Source: a virus. Taken from it: a stretch of DNA of 36,163 bases. The notes beneath the pieces were generated by a model, which saw nothing but the letters and a program-made list of their open reading frames with translations, was not told where the DNA came from and did not search any database. Made by a program: the position numbers and the translations under genes. Position 1 is the first letter of the stretch. Every line of letters begins with the position of its first letter. The stretch spans positions 1 to 36,163 of the IMG/VR virus record IMGVR_UViG_3300005581_003613. One strand, given 5' to 3'. Positions 6,223 to 11,805 of the stretch are shown here, piece by piece.

Positions 6223-6606
6223 GTGTCTGTGAGTAAAAACGAAGAGTTTCAACAGGGACATAGCCCTATATGCCCAGAATTAGGATGCAACGATCCTGCA
6301 GATAGTCACATTCACTTTTCACAACAAGACATAGACAGTTTTAGGGGATGGGCGCAGGCTGGTGCGATGGCTGGTGCGATGGATCATCACCTGCGCACCG
6401 CACCAACAAATGTAGATGACCACGCAGCACTCCAGGCGCACATGCTCTCATCTGGGCACTACGCTCACCACCTAGATGTGCAGGATATGACTCACAAAGA
6501 GTTGCAGGCTCATCACGAAGAAGACCACGCAATTATGGATGCAGGTCCTGCAGATGAGCGTGAAAATTACACAAACCTTGGAAACGAACACATGCACAAT
6601 GAGTGA
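6223..6606 (+). CDS. His-rich hypothetical protein
   Basis: Two in-frame GTG codons (6223, 6229) can start it; no ribosome binding site decides between them. The 127-residue product has many histidines spread along it (HSPICPELGC, SHIHF, MDHHLR, HYAHHLD, HHEEDH) and many acidic residues, so metal binding is likely. The segment WAQAGAMAGAMDHHLR looks helical. No family is recognised. It ends in an ATG overlap with a tiny Cys-rich gene. Confidence 0.6.
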   Translation: MSVSKNEEFQQGHSPICPELGCNDPADSHIHFSQQDIDSFRGWAQAGAMAGAMDHHLRTAPTNVDDHAALQAHMLSSGHYAHHLDVQDMTHKELQAHHEEDHAIMDAGPADERENYTNLGNEHMHNE

Positions 6607-6694
6607 CTCAACTAGATGTATTAAATGTGATCATTGTCTTGAAATGGGAGTATGTAACGTTGACACTTGCAAGTGTATCTGTGAGTCAAAGTGA
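6599..6694 (+). CDS. Tiny Cys-rich protein (31 aa)
   Basis: The product has seven cysteines and one His in 31 residues (C7, C10, C13, C19, C24, C26, C28), including C-K-C-I-C near the end, a metallothionein-like density. Overlaps with both neighbours (ATG inside the previous end, GTGA at its own stop) support translation. It probably binds Zn or another thiophilic metal; function is unknown. Confidence 0.55.
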   Translation: MSDSTRCIKCDHCLEMGVCNVDTCKCICESK

Positions 6695-6951
6695 CAGATA
6701 ATTTAAATCCAGATCAATTTGATAAAACACCAAGGAAACGTTGGGTTCCAGATCAAACTGGACATTCAATCCCTTGGCATATTCTTAAGTGGCACATAAA
6801 GCGCGGTTCAAAAGGTGGAAAAGGTCAAAGTGGCCCAAGTAAGTACGATGACGAGGCATGGCATAAAATCCACATGCAAGCGCACGCGGATGGTGAATTT
6901 GAAGTAGATCACGAACACGAACACTTCACTCCAAAAAAGAAGGGGATGTAA
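6691..6951 (+). CDS. NLNPDQF-tagged basic/His-rich protein (86 aa)
   Basis: The GTG start lies in a GTGA overlap. The product begins VTDNLNPDQF, the shared peptide in its NLNP form. The body is basic and Gly-rich (KRGSKGGKGQSGPSK) and ends with an acidic-His run and HEHFTPKKKGM. The same ending appears in a short frame at 3602-3643. No catalytic motif is seen. The endolysin follows 1 bp after the stop. Confidence 0.65.
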   Translation: MTDNLNPDQFDKTPRKRWVPDQTGHSIPWHILKWHIKRGSKGGKGQSGPSKYDDEAWHKIHMQAHADGEFEVDHEHEHFTPKKKGM

Positions 6952-6952
6952 C

Positions 6953-7696
6953 ATGACAGAAAAAGGAACAGCAGCAGCAATTATTGAGATTGCTAAAAAA
7001 GAAGTTGGGACTATTGAAGGTCCAAAAGATAACGAAACAAAGTACGGCGCTTTTACAAAGGCTAACTACCTCGCATGGTGCGGAAGTTATGTAATGTGGT
7101 GTGCTGCACAAGCGGGCGTCAAAATCCCTAACACTGTATCTACAGTGGCAGGCGCAACAGCCTTTAAAAAAATGGGTACTTGGTTTGATGCTGATTGTGG
7201 TCAATCACCACAACCAGGAGATATTCTGTATTTTGATTTTCCAGGAGATGGCGTCAACCGAATTTCTCACGTAGGTATCTGCACAGGTATTGAGGCTGAC
7301 GGTGTTGTTTCAACTTTAGAAGGCAACACTAGCGGGAAGAAAAGAGGAGACCAGAGAAACGGCGGGGAGGTGTGCGCTCAGACTCGTGCGTACAAGCCAA
7401 ACAAGAAGAAGGTTCTTGTCTCAATTGTTGGTTGGGGACGTCCTAACTACAAGGGTAATGAAGTAACCGCTAAGGTACCTGTTACAAAAGCCCCAAAGTT
7501 TCCAGGACAGATCAAACCAGGCGCACAGGGTGAAGCGGTCAAGATTGTTCAAGAGGCCCTAGGATTGGCTACAGACGGCGACTACGGCCCAGCCACAAAG
7601 AAGGCAGTTGTGGCATTTCAGGACAATCACGACGTAGTGGACTCAAACGGCATCATTGGCCCTAAAACATGGGCAGAACTGGTCAAACTCCTCTAA
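6953..7696 (+). CDS. Endolysin: CHAP amidase/peptidase with PG-binding domain
   Basis: The 247-residue protein has an N-terminal CHAP/NlpC-type domain with catalytic Cys in WCGSYVMW (C43), His in ISHVGI (H106) and a polar third residue in LEGNTSG (E123/N125). A linker leads to a C-terminal peptidoglycan-binding domain (about 182-247) with PGAQGEAVKIVQEALG, DGDYGPATKKAVVAFQ and GIIGPKTWAELV. It would cut host peptidoglycan at the end of infection. No signal peptide is seen, so export needs a holin; candidates are at 10360 and 13680. A strong terminator follows, so it ends a transcript. Confidence 0.92.
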   Translation: MTEKGTAAAIIEIAKKEVGTIEGPKDNETKYGAFTKANYLAWCGSYVMWCAAQAGVKIPNTVSTVAGATAFKKMGTWFDADCGQSPQPGDILYFDFPGDGVNRISHVGICTGIEADGVVSTLEGNTSGKKRGDQRNGGEVCAQTRAYKPNKKKVLVSIVGWGRPNYKGNEVTAKVPVTKAPKFPGQIKPGAQGEAVKIVQEALGLATDGDYGPATKKAVVAFQDNHDVVDSNGIIGPKTWAELVKLL

Positions 7697-7710
7697 ACGG
7701 ACATTTCTGA

Positions 7711-7765
7711 CTTAAGACCCCCCAGGTTGCCCTAATGGTATCCTTGGGGGGTTCTTTACTTAAGG
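7711..7765 (+). terminator. Rho-independent terminator after endolysin
   Basis: The arms ACCCCCCA (7717-7724) and TGGGGGGT (7745-7752) pair perfectly, with two further G-C pairs inside and an outer CTTAAG repeated on both sides. A T-rich run (TTCTTTACTT) follows. The outer CTTAAG pairing makes the structure look partly bidirectional. Confidence 0.8.
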
Positions 7766-7772
7766 GGTGGAT

Positions 7773-8321
7773 ATGACAACGATTGTAGCGGTGCAATACG
7801 AAGACAAAGTTGTTTTTGCTGCAGATAATCAGGTAACTGGTGATGATGGCCGCATTTACCGCCATCCTAGAATGGAAAAGATTACAGAACGCAACGGTTA
7901 CTTAATTGCTGGCTCTGGAGAAGTTGCGCCATGCGATATTGCACAACACATATGGAATCCGCCAAAACCAACTGTAAAAGATATGCAGGATGTTTATCAC
8001 TTTATGATTGTTAAAGTAATGCCTTCTTTAAGAAAATGCCTTATAGACAATGGTTATGACTTTGCAGAGGGCAAAGGCGATGGAAAAGTTGATGGTAATC
8101 GGTTTAATTTTCTTGTAGCGGTGGGTGGCGAGGTATTTGATGTTGCCGATGATTGCTCTCTCTGTATGAGTGATGATGGGATCTACGGAGTAGGTTCTGG
8201 TTCTTCTTATGCTATTGGGGCTCTTCATGCAGGTGCTAAGCCGTTAAAGGCTCTAGCCGTTGCTGAGAAATTAGATATGAACACTTCAGGGCCGTTTTTA
8301 GTCAAAGAGCAATATAAGTAA
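7773..8321 (+). CDS. HslV/proteasome-like Ntn hydrolase
   Basis: I start at ATG 7773, 5 nt after AAGGGG; a GTG at 7767 is less well placed. The mature-type N-terminus MTTIVAVQYEDKVVFAADNQVT matches HslV and proteasome beta subunits, where Thr2 becomes the catalytic nucleophile. Later YLIAGSGEVA and YGVGSGSSYAIGALHAGA match the family's Gly-rich strands and the helix near the active site. Length (about 182) equals HslV. No HslU or other ATPase gene is in the window. Possible roles are host protein turnover, capsid maturation or self-standing peptidase; the first two are guesses. Confidence 0.8.
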   Translation: MTTIVAVQYEDKVVFAADNQVTGDDGRIYRHPRMEKITERNGYLIAGSGEVAPCDIAQHIWNPPKPTVKDMQDVYHFMIVKVMPSLRKCLIDNGYDFAEGKGDGKVDGNRFNFLVAVGGEVFDVADDCSLCMSDDGIYGVGSGSSYAIGALHAGAKPLKALAVAEKLDMNTSGPFLVKEQYK

Positions 8322-8326
8322 CTCTT

Positions 8327-8342
8327 TGTGATGCGAATCACA
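8327..8342 (+). promoter_or_regulatory. CRP/GlxR-type operator
   Basis: TGTGA-TGCGAA-TCACA is an exact match to the TGTGA-N6-TCACA consensus bound by CRP in proteobacteria and GlxR/Crp in actinobacteria. It lies 6 bp after the stop of the HslV-like gene, in a 124-bp intergenic gap upstream of the gene at 8446. If real, host cAMP state could modulate this phage transcript. Confidence 0.55.
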
Positions 8343-8430
8343 TCACTTATGAGTTAGATTAGTCACACAACTTCATAAGTGGCTCCTGGGTAAGAGCACG
8401 CAAAAACTACCTGTCCAATCTCCAGTGGCG

Positions 8431-8439
8431 TGATAGGGT
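8431..8439 (+). promoter_or_regulatory. Extended -10 element, leaderless start of 8446
   Basis: TGA-TAGGGT ends 6 nt before ATG 8446, repeating the layout seen at 313, 4975 and 36095. No Shine-Dalgarno sequence is present. The CRP-like site lies about 90 bp upstream. Confidence 0.55.
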
Positions 8440-8445
8440 GTAGAC

Positions 8446-8718
8446 ATGTCAAAGACACAAGATAAAAGACGCAAAAACAAAATTGATCATGCTGAGTTTC
8501 TTTGGGAAGAAGCGCAGATGAAAGCCGCTGCCATGCAGCAGATGCTTGATATTGCTGTTGGCGAGTTTGAAACGCACCAATCAGAGTTAGACCCTGAAAT
8601 TGTGGCAAAAATCCAAGAACAGATTGCTATTCGTAAAGAAGACATCAAGACTTACCTGATGAGCGAAAAAGACAAGTTTCTTGAACGAGTCCGAGTTGAC
8701 GTCGACAAAACCCAGTAA
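8446..8718 (+). CDS. Coiled-coil hypothetical protein (90 aa)
   Basis: The protein is almost entirely charged helix (RRKNKIDHAEFLWEEAQ, MQQMLDIAVGEFETHQ, VAKIQEQIAIRKEDIK), suggesting a dimeric coiled coil. No signal peptide or catalytic motif is visible. Position before the large metalloprotein suggests a partner or small structural role, but nothing fixes it. Confidence 0.65.
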   Translation: MSKTQDKRRKNKIDHAEFLWEEAQMKAAAMQQMLDIAVGEFETHQSELDPEIVAKIQEQIAIRKEDIKTYLMSEKDKFLERVRVDVDKTQ

Positions 8719-8724
8719 CTAACC

Positions 8725-8730
8725 GATAAT
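8725..8730 (+). promoter_or_regulatory. -10 element, leaderless start of 8737
   Basis: GATAAT (five of six matches to TATAAT) ends 6 nt before ATG 8737. The intervening GAGGTT could also act as a very close ribosome binding site, so this case is less clear than the others. Confidence 0.4.
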
Positions 8731-8736
8731 GAGGTT

Positions 8737-10314
8737 ATGCCTCTAGGAAAACAGTTTCAAAACACATTCCACACAGACGAACGTGGAAACATAATTTTTC
8801 ATACTGACGCTGCTGATATCCCTGACCAAACACCAGATGAACACGGTGCTGTAAACGCTGCTAAGGAACTTCATCCACATCAACCTGTGACAAGCGAAAA
8901 ACCTCATCAAGGAGTTTCTTATCAAGGAATGCTTTTTTCCCCGCACGCATTTACTGGGTTAAAAACTGATCCTACAATTTCTGAAGAACAACGTCGCAGT
9001 ACGATTCAAACGGCTTTGCATCTTGGAGCCGACGAATACTCAAAGAATATTAAAGGAGAGTTCCCAGCGCGAGAGACTGCTCGTGTAGAGCAAAGTCGTA
9101 TGGCAATTACAGATGCAGCACACGAAACTGCTATTCCTACACATATGTTTAAAGAAAATATTAATGTTAAAGCAGTTGCATCAACAAAACTTGGCAGTGC
9201 AACAGGTGGAGATTTTAGCGCTATGAGGAACAGGATTCGCACCCGTGTACGTGCAGACAGTGAAAAAGTTGGTGAAGAAACCTACATGGACCAAAGGTAC
9301 GAACGTGGTGAAGGATTTTTGTCTAATCCTACACATGAAAAAGATAATGAAAAAATTTCTTATGCATTAGGTGCTACTGGAACCCTGCATACTTCACTAG
9401 GAAAAATTCCTTCTGAGCATCTTTTTCCTGGTAGAGGTGAAGACACCGACGAGTACTCAACGCACAACATAAAGGTCCACGTCGGTTACACCGACAAGGG
9501 ACGTAGAAAATCAGCAATAGTTCATGCACGACGTCCAAAAGTTGCTGTCGGTGAACCAGTCGAAAGAACTCGCCCTATTTACCAAGATAAAATGGTTTCT
9601 TCTCAAGACACCATTGCTCACGAAATTGGGCACTCTATGGATACAACGTTAAGAATTGGGGCATTACGTAATCTAAATGGTGCTGACACTGTTCATGAGG
9701 CAATAGCCGATGGAGTATCAGATCGTTTTGTAAGACATGGGCACGATTACGAAAGAGCACTAGAACCCTCTCCTGAGCGTGCGAGAGAGATTAAAAACGA
9801 GGGCTATGGATTTGGCAGTAAAGATGTAGCAGGAACAGACATTAAAAAAGCCTTGTACGCAGCAGTCCGTACCCACGTTGCTATGGGGGACAAAAACTTT
9901 CAAGATATTTTAGATCGTAAGGCTCTGTACAAACAGGCTCCGTTGCCTACAGAACGCCGACAAAGTGCTAATATAAGTTGGGATAGAGAGGCTTCACACG
10001 AGGAGCAAACGCATCACGCTAATCATTTACTTTTAGGCCACCTGTACACCACCCACTCTCACGTGCGTGAATCACTTTCAAACCTTGGTCTTGCTCACAT
10101 TGGGGAAAATGCTGCCAATCATTACAGAACTCACATTACTGATGCGGGAAATGTTCCTTTGCCAGGGTTTGAGCACCACGGTTACGCAGACGCACCTGCG
10201 CGAAGTGAGTGGGCAAAAAATAATGAAAAAATCATGGCAGCACTTGAGGCCAGTGCATCAGAAATCCTGCCAGTGCGTCAGAGATCGCAACCCACGGAGC
10301 CTAAACTCAGGTAA
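8737..10314 (+). CDS. Large gluzincin-like zinc metalloprotein
   Basis: The 525-residue protein holds HEIGHSM (H295, E296, H299), the zincin motif, and VHEAIADGVSDRF 22 residues on, where E321 would be the third zinc ligand as in thermolysin-type gluzincins. The N-terminal 290 residues are polar and unrecognised, with a possible ART-like piece ending in IKVHVGYTDKGRR. The C-terminal 150 are helical and His-rich. There is no signal peptide. In phages such proteins can be injected or head-associated proteases, or toxins. No inhibitor gene is evident. I am confident of the zinc site, not of the role. Confidence 0.65.
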   Translation: MPLGKQFQNTFHTDERGNIIFHTDAADIPDQTPDEHGAVNAAKELHPHQPVTSEKPHQGVSYQGMLFSPHAFTGLKTDPTISEEQRRSTIQTALHLGADEYSKNIKGEFPARETARVEQSRMAITDAAHETAIPTHMFKENINVKAVASTKLGSATGGDFSAMRNRIRTRVRADSEKVGEETYMDQRYERGEGFLSNPTHEKDNEKISYALGATGTLHTSLGKIPSEHLFPGRGEDTDEYSTHNIKVHVGYTDKGRRKSAIVHARRPKVAVGEPVERTRPIYQDKMVSSQDTIAHEIGHSMDTTLRIGALRNLNGADTVHEAIADGVSDRFVRHGHDYERALEPSPERAREIKNEGYGFGSKDVAGTDIKKALYAAVRTHVAMGDKNFQDILDRKALYKQAPLPTERRQSANISWDREASHEEQTHHANHLLLGHLYTTHSHVRESLSNLGLAHIGENAANHYRTHITDAGNVPLPGFEHHGYADAPARSEWAKNNEKIMAALEASASEILPVRQRSQPTEPKLR

Positions 10315-10359
10315 ACTGGTACTACATTGAGGTGGGCTTTACACAGCCGAGGGGTTGAC

Positions 10360-10695
10360 ATGAAAAGTATAAACAATGTTCTTATGCGTATTGTTGCAGT
10401 TTTTGCAGCAAGCGGTCTTGGAGTAATTGGTGCTGGCGCAATTGCGGGTATCTCGGTTGCAAAAGCAATGTTAGTAGCAGGAATGACTGCCGTAGCAGCA
10501 GTAGTTGAGAAGTTGGCTCGTGCATTTATGGACGACGGAAAACTTACACTTGACGAAATTAACGCAGCATTCTCAGCAGTTGATACAAAGGCTAAGACAG
10601 TTGCTGACGTTGCAGTAGAAGAGCGTCGTGCAGCAGATAAGTCTGCAGCATCAAAGTCAGCGGCTGTCTCAAACGACGATCCAGACTACAACTAA
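10360..10695 (+). CDS. Holin-like small membrane protein
   Basis: I start at ATG 10360, 5 nt after GAGGGG; an in-frame TTG at 10327 lacks this. The 111-residue product has a long apolar, Ala/Gly-rich N-terminal segment (about 7-45) that can make one or two membrane helices. A soluble part follows with DDGKLTLDEINAAFSAVD, a pattern seen in putative holins of actinobacterial phages, and then an Ala/Lys-rich tail. It would fit as the holin for the endolysin at 6953, though four genes apart. It is convergent with, and overlaps, the minus-strand gene. Confidence 0.55.
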   Translation: MKSINNVLMRIVAVFAASGLGVIGAGAIAGISVAKAMLVAGMTAVAAVVEKLARAFMDDGKLTLDEINAAFSAVDTKAKTVADVAVEERRAADKSAASKSAAVSNDDPDYN

Positions 10696-10868
10696 TTTCC
10701 AGTTGAATAAAACCCTCCGCCTTTAAATTGAAGGCCAAAGGGTGAGAACACACGCTGAAGAGCGAAGCCACATGTATCGCAGACGTAATTAGGTTCTGCA
10801 TCATGAATGCTTCGCTCTTTGTCGTATTTAGTGTCACATTCAGGACAAGCATATTCGTATTTAGGCAT
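10692..10868 (-). CDS. FmdB-like zinc ribbon protein (58 aa)
   Basis: On the minus strand, GGAGG lies 6 nt before the ATG at 10868, which fixes the start. The product begins MPKYEYACPECDTKYD, has YVCDTCGFALQRVFS at 29-43 and ends GGGFYSTGN, the full FmdB/CxxC-CxxC regulatory family pattern with a rubredoxin-like zinc knuckle. FmdB proteins are putative regulators; function in phages is unknown. It is one of only two minus-strand genes here. Confidence 0.8.
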   Translation of the reverse strand: MPKYEYACPECDTKYDKERSIHDAEPNYVCDTCGFALQRVFSPFGLQFKGGGFYSTGN

Positions 10869-10900
10869 TAAAATCCTCCGAGTAGTAGCAAAATAGAGAC

Positions 10901-11038
10901 ATGACACAAAGCCTATCAAACGTACAATTTGGCGCACAGTCATCTGTAACTAAGATTGGCGCTATGCCTCTATCACGCAAGTTTGATGGCCCCTCTTCTG
11001 GGGACGATACCCCTGCTTCAAGCAAGGATCAAGGATGA
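10901..11038 (+). CDS. Small LSxxQF-containing protein (45 aa)
   Basis: An ATG at 10901 opens a 45-residue frame that ends in an ATGA overlap with the DUF7455-like gene. The start MTQSLSNVQFGAQ fits a looser form of the shared N-terminal peptide (S-L-S-x-x-Q-F). The rest is Ser/Asp-rich and probably unstructured. It starts 33 bp from the divergent FmdB start; CAAAAT lies 6 nt before its ATG, so it too may be leaderless. Confidence 0.5.
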   Translation: MTQSLSNVQFGAQSSVTKIGAMPLSRKFDGPSSGDDTPASSKDQG

Positions 11039-11235
11039 TTACTACTACAGATCATCCTTTAACTGCTGAACACCGCTGCGATAAGTGCGATGCACAAGCA
11101 ATGGTTCGAGCAACACTAGTAAGCGGCTTGTTGTATTTTTGTGGACATCACGGGCGTGAGATAAGTGAAAAATTAATCTCATCTTCTATCCACGTGTACG
11201 ATCCAGAAGGGGTATTTACATATGCCAATCGGTGA
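11035..11235 (+). CDS. DUF7455-like zinc protein (66 aa)
   Basis: The sequence carries AEHRCDKCDAQAMVRATL and GLLYFCGHHGRE, giving C-x2-C and C-x2-H metal ligands, and ends with a DPEGVF motif. This is the arrangement of the DUF7455 family, which is common in actinobacteria and their phages, and is one reason to assign an actinobacterial host. Function is unknown. It overlaps both neighbours. Confidence 0.75.
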   Translation: MITTTDHPLTAEHRCDKCDAQAMVRATLVSGLLYFCGHHGREISEKLISSSIHVYDPEGVFTYANR

Positions 11236-11563
11236 TGGTTATTTTGGTAGCCCAAAAGGAACCTTTGGAAAATATTTAACAGGTCCAGCAACAACACCTT
11301 TATCTGCTCAATTTGCAACATCAACAAATATTGAAGAACAACAACGCCGCCGATACAAGCGCAGACACGAATCAGGTTTTGTAGGGAACGGTTACACTTG
11401 GGGATACCCATATGTTGTTGGAACTTTAGGTGCAAACGCTTACCAAGATCCAGATGCAAACCGTGGAGAATCTGCAGGCAGTGGTACTGAAGTTGCTTCT
11501 GCTACGGATGGTATGGGTGTTGGCGGAACTGCCGCTGGTTTTGTAGGTGGTTTAGGTTCATGA
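11222..11563 (+). CDS. Hypothetical protein (113 aa)
   Basis: It overlaps the preceding gene by 14 bp. The product is Gly-, Tyr- and Arg-rich: GDGYFGSPKGTFGKYLTG at the N-terminus, a basic QQRRRYKRRHESG stretch, and a Gly/Ala-rich C-terminus (MGVGGTAAGFVGGLGS). No family is recognised. It could be a small virion component. ATGA overlap with the next gene. Confidence 0.6.
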   Translation: MPIGDGYFGSPKGTFGKYLTGPATTPLSAQFATSTNIEEQQRRRYKRRHESGFVGNGYTWGYPYVVGTLGANAYQDPDANRGESAGSGTEVASATDGMGVGGTAAGFVGGLGS

Positions 11564-11766
11564 TAGACCGTAGACCATTAATGATTAATCAACGCCGTAA
11601 TATTAAACAACATTTTAATTACTCTCCAGATTTTTCACCTAAATCAAAAGCAGAATCAAGTATTGTTTCTTGGGCAGAACGTGGTCGTGGTGTACAAGGT
11701 GAGTCAGTAAACTCAAAGAGTACTAACGACAAGTTTATCGTTAATAAAAATTGGAAACCGCTATAA
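11560..11766 (+). CDS. Hypothetical protein (68 aa)
   Basis: Starts in an ATGA overlap. The product is polar and basic with two short repeats of Arg-Arg (MIDRRPLMINQRRNIKQ) and is probably disordered in its C-terminal half. No family is recognised. A perfect TATAAT overlaps its stop codon and probably drives the next gene. Confidence 0.6.
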   Translation: MIDRRPLMINQRRNIKQHFNYSPDFSPKSKAESSIVSWAERGRGVQGESVNSKSTNDKFIVNKNWKPL

Positions 11767-11767
11767 T
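11762..11767 (+). promoter_or_regulatory. -10 box upstream of PA14 gene
   Basis: TATAAT at 11762-11767 overlaps the stop of the previous gene. The predicted start would be near 11774, leaving a leader of about 30 nt with GAGGGG 5 nt before the TTG start at 11806. No convincing -35 is seen. Confidence 0.4.
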
Positions 11768-11805
11768 TTAACTATTGAGGGCTTAAAGAATTCCGAGGGG
11801 AATAC

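Noticed and set aside
6209-6224. TTGACT and TACTGT before gene 6223 as -35/-10
   Set aside because: The two hexamers are only 4 nt apart, so they cannot form a sigma-70 promoter, and TACTGT is not 6 nt from either GTG start.
8375-8445. tRNA-like piece (GGCTCCTGGGTAAGAGCAC)
   Set aside because: It looks like a D-arm, but no anticodon arm, T-arm (GGTTCRA) or acceptor pairing can be formed around it.
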